From NCBI GenBank assembly GCA_001657395.1, contig LYSY01000001.1:620001-684000 (forward strand): a stretch of 64,000 nt of DNA, given 5' to 3'. The position numbers and the translations under genes were made by a program. Under the pieces are notes generated by a model. It worked only from the letters and a program-made list of their open reading frames with translations, had not been told where the DNA came from and ran no database searches. The stretch is from Rhodospirillales bacterium BBD 1991-14. Lineage in GTDB: Bacteria > Pseudomonadota > Alphaproteobacteria > Kiloniellales > Kiloniellaceae. Position 1 is the stretch's first letter, and each line of letters begins with the position of its first letter. Below, in pieces: positions 9,011 to 17,350 of the stretch.

Positions 9011-9985
9011 ATGGACAAGACCGTCGAAAAGACAGCCGACAGGCAGAGCGATCGCCGGCGCGACGACGCCGCACGCGCGGCCTGGCTCTACTTCATCGCC
9101 GGGCGGACGCAGGATGAGATCGCCGCGCAGCTCGATCTCTCCCGCCAGGCAGTGCAGCGGCTGGTGGCTTTGGCGGTGAGCGAGAAGATGATCAAGTTCC
9201 GGCTCGACCACCCGGTCGCGGCCTGTACGGAGCTGTCTGCACATCTGACCGACCGCTTCGCCCTCGAGTTCTGCGACGTAACGCCGAGCGACCCGGCCGC
9301 TCCCGGCTCGACGGCGGGGATCGCGGTGGCTGCTGCGGTTCGGCTGCAACGGCTGCTGTCGCGCAAGTCTGCGGTCACGGTCTGCGTCGGCAACGGACGG
9401 ACGCTGCGGGCGGCCGTCGAAGAGCTCGATACGATGGAGCGCCCGCAACACAAGGTCGTGTCTCTGGTCGGTGCCATGGCGGCGGGCGGCCAGGCCAATC
9501 CCTATGACGTGGTCATGCGGCTTGGTGACAAAGTCGGCGCGCAACGCTATCCGGTGCCCGCGCCTGTGGTGACGGAGACGGTTGCAGACCGTGAGGTTCT
9601 GCAGGATCAGCGTGCGTTCCGCGCCTTGCGGGAACTGCGCGATCAGGCCGATGCCAGTTTCGTCGGCATCGGCGAGATCGGCTGGCATGCGCCGATCCAC
9701 CGCGACGGCTTTTTGAGCGATGGCGATATCTCAGCCCTGATCGAGGCCGGCGCGATCGGGGAGATCACCGGCTGGTCTTTCGATGCCGCGGGCCGACCGC
9801 TGGACAACCCGGTCAACAGGCGGGTTGCAAGCCTGCCGCTCGAAGCGCCGCCGCAGCGTCTGACCGTTGTGGTTGGCGGCGGCAAGAAGAAAGTCGCCGC
9901 CCTCAAGGCAGCGCTGGCCGGCAAACTGGCGTCTGCCCTCATCACTGACGAGGCAACGGCAAAGGCATTGCTGGCCAAGCGCTGA
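9011..9985 (+). CDS. smoC: SorC-family regulator of the polyol operon (SmoC type)
   Basis: A 324-residue SorC/DeoR-type regulator. The helix-turn-helix is at about residues 32-60 (GRTQDEIAAQLDLSRQAVQRLV) and the rest is the sugar-binding domain. It is divergent from the smoE-led operon, which makes it the probable local regulator. An AGGGAGCGGGA ribosome site precedes the ATG. It is a distant paralogue of the SorC protein at 2049. Repressor versus activator cannot be told, but the position of the candidate operators on the smoE -10 favours repression. Confidence 0.9.
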   Translation: MDKTVEKTADRQSDRRRDDAARAAWLYFIAGRTQDEIAAQLDLSRQAVQRLVALAVSEKMIKFRLDHPVAACTELSAHLTDRFALEFCDVTPSDPAAPGSTAGIAVAAAVRLQRLLSRKSAVTVCVGNGRTLRAAVEELDTMERPQHKVVSLVGAMAAGGQANPYDVVMRLGDKVGAQRYPVPAPVVTETVADREVLQDQRAFRALRELRDQADASFVGIGEIGWHAPIHRDGFLSDGDISALIEAGAIGEITGWSFDAAGRPLDNPVNRRVASLPLEAPPQRLTVVVGGGKKKVAALKAALAGKLASALITDEATAKALLAKR

Positions 9986-9992
9986 TGACGGC

Positions 9993-10040
9993 GGCCAATG
10001 GAGGGGCCAATGGAGGGGCCAATGGAGCGGCCGATGGAGG
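9993..10040. repeat. 12-bp tandem repeat, four copies
   Basis: Four head-to-tail copies of GGCCAATGGAGG (9993, 10005, 10017, 10029), the last two with one change each, directly after the smoC stop. The unit length keeps frame and no gene covers it. It is a small slippage-type minisatellite between convergent genes. Confidence 0.9.
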
Positions 10041-10065
10041 GGACGCTTTGCCCCTTCGGCGCCCG

Positions 10066-11262
10066 TCAGCTTTCCCGCGGCTGCTTGGAGGGGCGGGGCG
10101 AACCATGGGAAAACGGCGGCTGCAGCCCCCAGGACAGGATGAGGGAGGCGAGGCGGCCGGCCTCCAGGGGGTTGCCGGCGCGCAGTTGTTCTTTTACCCG
10201 CCACAGCAGTCCCCGCGCCAGTGCCCGGGCCATCTGCCGCCCTCCGGTGGAGCGCCGTGCGAGCCGCTGCACACGCCGCGAAACTGCTTTGTCGGCCAAC
10301 AGCTCGCGGCAGCCGTACTTTGAGAAGACGGCGCGCCGCAGGGTGGTTTTCTCGATCTCGCTCAGGCCGGCGTCCGAGACCGGCGCGGCGGACTCGAGGT
10401 CGTCGAGCGCGAGATCCCAGAGTTTCTTGCGGGCCATGATCGTCGCGCGCTGGAGCAGCGCGTGCCTGCGCGCCTCTGCGGTCTCGATGGTTCGCGACGA
10501 GAGGTACTCGCGCAGTTCCAGAGTCCTGTAGCATCGCCGAAGGATCTGCTTGTCCGCTTCAATCCAGCGAAGCTCCCGCTCGTCGACGGTAAAGCGCGCC
10601 GCGGCGGTGCCACGGTCGCCATCGTGCTGGCGCTGGTGAAAGAGGATCGCCTCTGTCGGGGCGGGCAGGGCGACACGGGCAAGGCGGATCAGCATGTCGT
10701 AGTCCTGGGACCGGGGCAGGCGCTCGTCGAAGGGGCCGACCTGATCGTAAACGGCGCGGCGAACCAGCATTCCGGGCTGATGGACGAAGAAGTCCTCAAG
10801 GGTGGCCGCCAGGAAGTCCTTCGGGGCGCAGGTCTCCCAATAGCCGGTGTCGAAAAGGTCCTTGCGTCCAGTCCGCGGATCGACTGCGAAGCGCAGGTAG
10901 CGGCCGTATGCAAAGCCGGCCTCGGGGGCGCCCTGCAGCAACCCGGTCAGGATTGCCAGGGCCTGCGGCAGCACGAGGTCGTCGTCGTCGACGATCCAGA
11001 TCAGCGGATGGCGTGCCATTGACAGCGCCAGATTGATGCCCGCCGACTTTCCCTTGTTGGCGCGCTGAACGACTTCGATCCGGTCGCCGTAGCTGCGCAG
11101 GATGTCTTCCGTGTCGTCGTCGGAGCCGTCGTTGACGACAATGATCTGGGCTGGGGGCAACGTTTGGCCAAGGAGCGCTTCTACGCACTCCGAAACCAAT
11201 GCGGCTCTGTTGAAGGTCGAAACGATTGCTGTTGTCGAGAAATCGTCGATGGATGGCGTCAT
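10066..11262 (-). CDS. Family 2 glycosyltransferase
   Basis: Cytoplasmic or membrane-associated GT-A enzyme of about 398 residues. The N-terminal domain is clear: TTAIVSTFNRA at the nucleotide-binding start, VVNDGSDDDT, ANKGKSAGIN, and the metal-binding acidic cluster IVDDDD. A charged helical C-terminal region of about 150 residues follows. The start is uncertain: the ATG at 11262 fits the domain, while a GTG at 11316 would add 18 residues, and neither has a clear ribosome site. It is transcribed away from a GT4/GT2/flippase set and probably works in the same surface glycan. Donor and acceptor unknown. Confidence 0.88.
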   Translation of the reverse strand: MTPSIDDFSTTAIVSTFNRAALVSECVEALLGQTLPPAQIIVVNDGSDDDTEDILRSYGDRIEVVQRANKGKSAGINLALSMARHPLIWIVDDDDLVLPQALAILTGLLQGAPEAGFAYGRYLRFAVDPRTGRKDLFDTGYWETCAPKDFLAATLEDFFVHQPGMLVRRAVYDQVGPFDERLPRSQDYDMLIRLARVALPAPTEAILFHQRQHDGDRGTAAARFTVDERELRWIEADKQILRRCYRTLELREYLSSRTIETAEARRHALLQRATIMARKKLWDLALDDLESAAPVSDAGLSEIEKTTLRRAVFSKYGCRELLADKAVSRRVQRLARRSTGGRQMARALARGLLWRVKEQLRAGNPLEAGRLASLILSWGLQPPFSHGSPRPSKQPRES

Positions 11263-11547
11263 GCGCTTGAGCGGTGCCGCAGTTCTTCCGGACCAGGCGG
11301 CGCCGCAAAAAAGCACGCTGAGGTATGCAGGTGTAAAGGCTTCATCGAAGTCCCGCGGCGCGTTCTAAACATAACTTCCAGGAAGCGATCAGATTGCATC
11401 AGACCGTGTTTTTCCCAATGTTCTTCCGACAGGCCCGCCAAGAGTTGTGACCTCTATGTGTCGTCATCAATGTTCGGTGGAATTGGGGCAGGCGGGTGAT
11501 ATTTTGGGCGCGCTCTTATCGATGCCGATCCCATCCGCTGATACCGG

Positions 11548-12870
11548 GTGACAGCGCTGTTGAAGATTGCTTTCTTCACGAATGGTTTTCCCATGATGTC
11601 GGAGCCCTTCATCGCCCTGGCCGCGGCGAGCCTGATCGACCGTGGGCACGCGGTCGATATCTACGGCCTTTCGAGCATCGAAACGACCGGGTTCTCCTCC
11701 GCTCCGTCGATACAGCGCAAGCTTCGCGGCCGTTTCCGAAATGCAAGCTGGCCCGCGGGTTACGGACGCCGGCTTCTGCACCTGCCCGCCGTCTCCTGGC
11801 GGCTCGCGCGCAGGCACGGCGTCGGTAGGCTGCCCGTCCTGAAGCCGCAGATCTATCGCAGAGGCTGGACGGACCTGACTTCCTCCTACCAGGCCGACGC
11901 GCTCGCCGTTCCTGGCAGCTACGACATTCTGCATTGCCACTTCGCGACCCTGGGTGAGTTTGTTCTGAAGCACCGGCGCGCTGGCATTCTGAAGGGACAC
12001 CTGATCGTTCACTTCCGCGGCTATGACATTTCTGAGGTGGTCCGTGCTCAGGGTTCCGGTGTGTACGACTACCTGTGGGACGCTGCTGATGGATTTGTGG
12101 CCAACTGCGCGCACTTCCGCGATAGAGCCATCGGCCTTGGCTGCCCGGCGGACAAAATCGCAGTCGTAGGCTCGGGTATAGATCTTGAGGGGTTTCCGTA
12201 CCGGGACCCGCGGCCCCTCGGTGATGGCCCGGTCGAGTGCATCACCGTCGGCCGACTGACGCCCCGCAAGGGCGTCCATGTCCTCATCGAAGCGCTCCGG
12301 CGCCTCATCGAAAAAGGGCGCAACCTGAAGCTGACCGTCGTCGGCGATGGGGAGCAGCGGTCTGCGCTGGAAAAGCAGGCCGGTGAGACGAGGCTCGCCG
12401 GCCGCGTCCGCTTTCTCGGTGCCTGCGACCACGCGCAGATCGGGGCGCTTCTGGAGGCCAGCCATATCTTCGTCGCGGCGTCGATGACGAGCCCGACCGG
12501 GGGGGCCGATGCGCCGGTGAATACAATCAAGGAAGCCATGGCCGTCGGCGTCCCAACCTGTGCGACCCGGCACGGCGGCATTCCGGAACTGGTCGAAGAG
12601 GGGGAGACCGGTGTCCTTGCGGAGGAGGGCGACCCCGCCGATCTGGCCGCGGCGCTGGACAGGCTTCTGCTCTGCGAGGCGGACTGGCCCGCGCTCACCC
12701 GACGGGCCCGGGCCCGGGTTGTGCGTACCTATGGCAGCGACGCCGTTACCGACAAGCTGCTGGAGGTATACAGGCGGGCGCTGTCGGCCGGCCCTCATGG
12801 CCTGCCCGAAGCCGCGCGCCCCGAAGGACTGAGCATGGCGCCGTCCAGGTCGTCCGGCACCGGATCATGA
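11548..12870 (+). CDS. Family 4 glycosyltransferase (WcaL-like)
   Basis: GT-B enzyme of about 440 residues. The N-terminal half has KIAFFTNGFPMMSEPFI and a HCHFATLGEF stretch; the C-terminal half has the GT4 hallmarks VGRLTPRKGVHVLIEA, VGDGEQRSALE and a GGIPELVEEGETGVL nucleotide-sugar site with E at the catalytic E(x7)E-like position. It resembles colanic-acid-type glycosyltransferases such as WcaL. The GTG start at 11548 lacks a strong ribosome site; a TTG at 11560 is also possible. It heads a rightward set with a GT2 and a flippase. Confidence 0.88.
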   Translation: MTALLKIAFFTNGFPMMSEPFIALAAASLIDRGHAVDIYGLSSIETTGFSSAPSIQRKLRGRFRNASWPAGYGRRLLHLPAVSWRLARRHGVGRLPVLKPQIYRRGWTDLTSSYQADALAVPGSYDILHCHFATLGEFVLKHRRAGILKGHLIVHFRGYDISEVVRAQGSGVYDYLWDAADGFVANCAHFRDRAIGLGCPADKIAVVGSGIDLEGFPYRDPRPLGDGPVECITVGRLTPRKGVHVLIEALRRLIEKGRNLKLTVVGDGEQRSALEKQAGETRLAGRVRFLGACDHAQIGALLEASHIFVAASMTSPTGGADAPVNTIKEAMAVGVPTCATRHGGIPELVEEGETGVLAEEGDPADLAAALDRLLLCEADWPALTRRARARVVRTYGSDAVTDKLLEVYRRALSAGPHGLPEAARPEGLSMAPSRSSGTGS

Positions 12871-12909
12871 TGCGATGACTGTGCAGCGATAGAGGAACGA
12901 ACCCCCGAT

Positions 12910-12948
12910 AGGCACGATAGCCAATGAGGCACGATAGCCGATGAGGCA
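12910..12948. repeat. 17-bp tandem repeat, 2.3 copies
   Basis: AGGCACGATAGCCAATG at 12910-12926 is repeated with one change at 12927-12943 and begins again at 12944. It lies just before the ribosome site of the GT2 gene at 12967. It may only be slippage, but it sits in the 5' leader. Confidence 0.85.
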
Positions 12949-12966
12949 AGACAAAAGGTGATCGAG

Positions 12967-14025
12967 ATGTCAGACCCGGCCACGAAGACGCCAGCTCCTG
13001 AAACGCCAGCGCTTGCAACGATCGTCGTGACACCGCGTGAACGCTTCGGGGTGGCTGAAGAGTCCCTCCGCAGCATCATCGAACTGACTGAGACGCCCTA
13101 CGAGTTGATCTATCTGGACGCGGGAAGCCCGGCGCAGATTGCCGGGCGGATCAAGGCGGTTTGCGAGCAGCATGGGTTCCGCTATCACCGGCAGGACGAA
13201 TTCCTTACGCCCAACCAGGCCCGCAACCTCGGGCAACGGCTGGTCACCACACCCTATGTCGTCTTTGTCGACAACGACGTCATCGTCTCAAAGGGCTGGC
13301 TACGGGCCATGGTCGACTGTGCGGAGGAGACCGGGGCGGAGGTGGTCGCCCCGCTCACCTGTCAGCGGCTTCCGGTGCACAGCGAGATCCACCAGGCGGG
13401 CGGCGAGTTCGCAAAGGATCTGCCGACCTTTCTCAATGCCGCACCAGGCAAGTGGCGGATGACCGACATTCATCTCCTGCAGGGTCAGAACGTCGAAGAT
13501 GTCCAGCTTCGCCGTGGTGAGACGCAGTGCTGCGAGTTTCACTGCGCGCTGATCCGCAAGGCGACCTTCGAGCGTCTGGGAGATCTGGACGAGAACCTTT
13601 TGGCGACAAAGGAGCACATCGACTTCTGCATGACGGTCTGGCGGAGCGGCGGGCGGGTGATGTTCGAACCGAGCTCGGTGGTCACCTACCTCTTCCCCAG
13701 CCGCGCCCGGCCCCTGACAAAGGAGGACTGGCCCTACTTCGCCCTGCGCTGGTCGCCGGTCTGGCAGCGCAAGAGCCTGGAGCACTTCCAGCGGAAATGG
13801 TCGATGTACGACGACCCTTACTTCGAAACGCGTAAGGGCATGCTGCACTGGCGCCATGTAGAGGGCATCGCTAAACCCTTCGTTCGCCAGATACCGATTC
13901 TGCGCCGCAGCTACCGGGCTCAGAAGTTCGGGGTCGCCGTGGTGACGGCTGTTCTCGACCTGTGGAGCGCCAGGCTGGCCCGCAAGCAGGCGAGCCTGGC
14001 CCCTGTCCGCAGTCAGGGCGGCTAG
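12967..14025 (+). CDS. Family 2 glycosyltransferase
   Basis: GT-A enzyme of 352 residues. Visible are TIVVTPRERFG near the N-terminus, the core PNQARNLGQRL...YVVFVDNDVIVSKGWL with the metal-binding DND motif, and a later CEFHCALIRKATFERLG...DENLL region typical of acceptor-side loops. The ATG at 12967 lies a few bases after AAAAGGTGA; the start 9 bases upstream is less likely. It sits between the GT4 gene and the flippase gene, which are all on the same strand, so the three probably form one transcript. Confidence 0.88.
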   Translation: MSDPATKTPAPETPALATIVVTPRERFGVAEESLRSIIELTETPYELIYLDAGSPAQIAGRIKAVCEQHGFRYHRQDEFLTPNQARNLGQRLVTTPYVVFVDNDVIVSKGWLRAMVDCAEETGAEVVAPLTCQRLPVHSEIHQAGGEFAKDLPTFLNAAPGKWRMTDIHLLQGQNVEDVQLRRGETQCCEFHCALIRKATFERLGDLDENLLATKEHIDFCMTVWRSGGRVMFEPSSVVTYLFPSRARPLTKEDWPYFALRWSPVWQRKSLEHFQRKWSMYDDPYFETRKGMLHWRHVEGIAKPFVRQIPILRRSYRAQKFGVAVVTAVLDLWSARLARKQASLAPVRSQGG

Positions 14026-14052
14026 CCCGGCATTCCGGTCGGCACCCCGCCC

Positions 14053-15555
14053 ATGGCCCGCGCGCAAACCCTGATCACCCAGACCGCCTGGGCCTCGGCC
14101 GGTCAGATCATCCAGGTCGTCACCGGCCTTGTCAGCCTGATCGTGCTGGTCCGTTTGCTGGGGGCCGAAACCTACGGGGTCTTCGCCCTCGGACTGCTGT
14201 TCACGATGCTCGCGGACGTCTTCGTCGGCGGTCATGCCGCCGACGGCGTGGTCCAGAAGAAGACACTGACCGAGGCTGAGAAGTCCGCCGTCTACGCCGC
14301 CCTCATGGGTGTCGGGCTGGTCTGCGCATTACTGCTCGCTGCCGGTGGAAGCCTGGCCGCGGGTCTCTTCGACACGCGCGGTCTGGCGGAGATCCTGCCT
14401 GTCATGGCGCTGCTGCCGATCCTGACCGCGGCCACCAGCGTTCCCAATCAGCTTCTGGTCCGGGAGCTGCGGTTCTCGACCCTGGCCAAGGTGGGCGCCG
14501 TTGCCAGCATTCTCGCCGTGTCGCTGGGCATTGCCCTGGCCCTTGCCGGATTTGGAATCTGGAGTCTTGTCGGCCTTGAACTGGCGCGGCGCGTCATCGG
14601 GCTGATCCTGAAACATGTCGCCGTGCGGTGGGTGCCGAAGACCGGCTTCTCGACCAGCGACCTCTCGGCGATGGCGCCTTTCGGCCTGCGCCGCATCGAG
14701 AACAAGGCCTTGAGCTACATCTCCATACAGGCCCTGCCGCGCGGCATCATCGGCTACGTTCTCGGCACCGAGGCGCTCGGCTTCTTCGTCGTCGCGCGAC
14801 GCTTCATCGATCAGCTGAACGCTGTGCTCAGCGGCCCGATGTCGGCAGTTGCCCTTCCGGCGACGGCACGGCTGCGAAGCGAGCCGGTGAAAATCGAAAG
14901 CCTGATCGCATCCCTTATCCGCGTCGGCACCTGGACGTTCTGGCCGGCACTCTTGGGAACCCTGGTTACAGCGCCTCTGCTGCTGCCGCTCGTGTTCGGG
15001 CGTGAATGGGCGGACGCGGTCATCGTCATGCAGATCCTCGTGCTGGCGTCGTTACGCACCCCGCTGTCCGGGTTTGCCGCCAACGTGCTGACGGCCTACG
15101 GCGCCCTGGGCGACATCAGCCGCGCCAGGCTGATCGCCATTGCCGTGGGGGCGGTGACCTGCGGCATCGGGGCCCAGTTCGGCCTCGCCGGTGCGGTGGC
15201 CGGCCTGGCACTTCGGCAGTGGCTCTTGGCGCCGGTGCTATCCGCCTTTGTCGCCCGACACAGCGGCGTTTCGGTCGTCCGCCAGTTCGCCGTTCTCGCC
15301 CGCGCCGCCGTGCCGTCGATCGTCATGGCTCTCATGGTCGCCGCTTTGGGCTGGAGTATCGGCGGTCACCTTGCGCCGGCTTTCGAACTCGCTCTGCTGG
15401 TCGTCAGCGGGGTCGTCCTCTACCCCTTGCTCTGGCTGGCGTGGAACGCCGAAGCGCGGCAAGGCGCATTGGCGGCGCTGAGCGGACTGCTGCGCGGCGA
15501 CCGGGCCGCGGCCACCCGGTCCTTGAAGGGCGTGATCGCAGGTGGGCCGGTCTGA
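14053..15555 (+). CDS. Oligosaccharide flippase, Wzx/MOP superfamily
   Basis: Integral membrane protein of 500 residues with about 12-14 hydrophobic segments spread over its length and the N-terminal pattern TLITQTAWASAGQIIQVVTGLVSLIVLVRLLG seen in polysaccharide biosynthesis flippases. It would move a lipid-linked glycan from the cytoplasmic to the periplasmic face. It starts 27 bases after the GT2 gene, so coupling with the glycosyltransferases is likely. No polymerase (Wzy) or export (Wza/Wzc) gene is next to it. Confidence 0.88.
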   Translation: MARAQTLITQTAWASAGQIIQVVTGLVSLIVLVRLLGAETYGVFALGLLFTMLADVFVGGHAADGVVQKKTLTEAEKSAVYAALMGVGLVCALLLAAGGSLAAGLFDTRGLAEILPVMALLPILTAATSVPNQLLVRELRFSTLAKVGAVASILAVSLGIALALAGFGIWSLVGLELARRVIGLILKHVAVRWVPKTGFSTSDLSAMAPFGLRRIENKALSYISIQALPRGIIGYVLGTEALGFFVVARRFIDQLNAVLSGPMSAVALPATARLRSEPVKIESLIASLIRVGTWTFWPALLGTLVTAPLLLPLVFGREWADAVIVMQILVLASLRTPLSGFAANVLTAYGALGDISRARLIAIAVGAVTCGIGAQFGLAGAVAGLALRQWLLAPVLSAFVARHSGVSVVRQFAVLARAAVPSIVMALMVAALGWSIGGHLAPAFELALLVVSGVVLYPLLWLAWNAEARQGALAALSGLLRGDRAAATRSLKGVIAGGPV

Positions 15556-15734
15556 CCTGGCGCTTAGCTGCGGTACACTATGAAAAAAGCCATTTAAACA
15601 TATGATTTAACGAAAAAAGGCAGTGGTGGGCCCGTATCGGTGATAGGAAAATAGTACAGCGCGCGATTGTGCTACTGTTGTGGGGCGTTGCCGGGGGCAA
15701 GGGTGGCGCTGAATCCCGACTGCAGGAACACACC
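15556..15734 (+). promoter_or_regulatory. Probable promoter region of the PPK2 gene
   Basis: A 179-base gap containing an unusually AT-rich stretch for this genome (about 15580-15655). No clear operator or terminator is visible. It probably holds the promoter for the gene at 15735. Confidence 0.35.
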
Positions 15735-17321
15735 ATGTTTGAGACCGCCGAACTTGGCCGCGCCATCTCCAAGAAAGACTTCAAGAAAATCGCGCCGGTT
15801 CTCCGCCAGGAACTGCTGGAGCTTCAGGACGACCTGCGCAAGCAGCGGCACTTTCAGACGGTTCTGGTCTTCGCCGGTGTTGACGGCGGCGGGAAGGGCG
15901 AGACCGTCGGCCTGTTGAATGCCTGGATGGATGCGCGCTGGCTGATCACGCGCGCCTATGACGACCCGGGCAACAGCGACAGCGACCGCCCGGAATTCTG
16001 GCGCTACTGGCGCGACCTGCCGCCGCGCGGACGCATCGGCATGTTCCTCAGCGCCTGGTACTCGCGGCCGGTCCTGGACTTCGTCTACAAGAAGATCGAC
16101 GAAGCGGCCTTTCTGAAGCAGCTCAATCGTATCGTGCGCTTCGAGCGCGCCTTGGCCCGCGACGGTGCCGTGGTTCAGAAATTCTGGATGCATCTCAGCC
16201 GCGATGCCCAGGAACAGCGTCTGCGGAACCTGGAAGACGATCCCCTGACCAAGGCCCGGGTGACCGAACGCGACTGGGAGAACTGGCGCAACTACGATGC
16301 CTTCATCCGCACGGCCGAGCAGGTGATTTCCCGCACCAACCGGGGCATCGCCCCCTGGACCGTGGTGGAAGGCCAAGATCCGAATTACCGGGCAGTGACC
16401 GTGGCGACCATCCTGCGCGATTCCCTGGAGCGCGAGATAGAGGACCACCTGAACGAAGAGGCGATGGCGGCGGCCTGCGCCCCAAGCGCGGTCAAGGCCA
16501 AGCCCAAGGCAAAAGGCAAGTCCAAGGCCACAGCCAAGCTCGCCAAGGCCAAGCCCAAGCCTGCCGATGACACCGGCTATCTCGCCGCCAAGTCGATTAC
16601 CGTTCTCAGCAGCCTGGACATGTCGAAGCGGCTTGTCCGCGATGACTACCGTGCGCAACTGGTCGACCTGCAGGCCCGGCTCTACAGACAGCATCTGCAG
16701 GCCAAGGCGAACGGCGTCTCGACCATTCTGGTCTTCGAGGGCCCGGACGCGGCCGGCAAGGGCGGTGCCATCCGGCGGATCAACGAGGCGCTCGACGCCC
16801 GAAACTATCAGGTTCACGGCATCGCCGCACCGACGGACGAGGAGAAGGCCCAGCACTATCTCTGGCGGTTCTGGCGCCGTATCCCGGCTGCGGGTCAGAT
16901 CACCATCTTCGATCGCTCCTGGTATGGACGGGTCCTGGTCGAGCGCATCGAGAAGCTGGCCAGCGAGGACGAGTGGCGGCGCTCCTACGGGGAGATCGAC
17001 GACTTCGAGGATCAGCTGATCGATCACGGGATCATCCTGGTGAAGTACTGGATCCACATCAGCAAGGACGAACAGCTGGCGCGCTTCAAGCTGCGCGAGA
17101 AGACGCCCTACAAGCGCTGGAAACTCACCGACGAAGACTGGCGCAACCGGGACAAGTGGGAGGAGTACGAACAGGCCGTCAACGACATGGTGCAGTACAC
17201 CAGCACGGCCGCGGCACCCTGGACCCTGGTCGAAGGAAACGACAAGCGCTACGCCAGGGTCAAGGTGATCAAGACTCTCTGCGACCGCTACACGGCTGCC
17301 CTGGGTGACCTGCCGGAGTAA
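15735..17321 (+). CDS. pap: Polyphosphate:AMP phosphotransferase, tandem PPK2 domains
   Basis: A 528-residue protein with two PPK2 domains, the layout of class II PPK2/PAP enzymes that phosphorylate AMP to ADP with polyphosphate. Domain 1 has Walker A GVDGGGKGE (residues 48-56) and a SAWYSRP lid region; domain 2 has EGPDAAGKGG and DRSWYGRVLVERI. They are joined by a strongly basic Lys/Ala-rich linker of about 30 residues (KAKPKAKGKSKATAKLAKAK). Domain 1 carries SAWYSR where domain 2 has DRSWYGR; in known tandem enzymes the C-terminal domain is the catalytic one, so domain 1 is probably structural. The ATG at 15735 follows CAGGAA; a longer in-frame start at 15669 is unlikely. Confidence 0.92.
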   Translation: MFETAELGRAISKKDFKKIAPVLRQELLELQDDLRKQRHFQTVLVFAGVDGGGKGETVGLLNAWMDARWLITRAYDDPGNSDSDRPEFWRYWRDLPPRGRIGMFLSAWYSRPVLDFVYKKIDEAAFLKQLNRIVRFERALARDGAVVQKFWMHLSRDAQEQRLRNLEDDPLTKARVTERDWENWRNYDAFIRTAEQVISRTNRGIAPWTVVEGQDPNYRAVTVATILRDSLEREIEDHLNEEAMAAACAPSAVKAKPKAKGKSKATAKLAKAKPKPADDTGYLAAKSITVLSSLDMSKRLVRDDYRAQLVDLQARLYRQHLQAKANGVSTILVFEGPDAAGKGGAIRRINEALDARNYQVHGIAAPTDEEKAQHYLWRFWRRIPAAGQITIFDRSWYGRVLVERIEKLASEDEWRRSYGEIDDFEDQLIDHGIILVKYWIHISKDEQLARFKLREKTPYKRWKLTDEDWRNRDKWEEYEQAVNDMVQYTSTAAAPWTLVEGNDKRYARVKVIKTLCDRYTAALGDLPE

Positions 17322-17350
17322 GGGGGACTTCGTCGGCCACGCCTGGGGCC

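Noticed and set aside
15672-17057. 461-codon open frame antisense to the PPK2 gene
   Set aside because: Same situation: a shadow of a clear enzyme gene.
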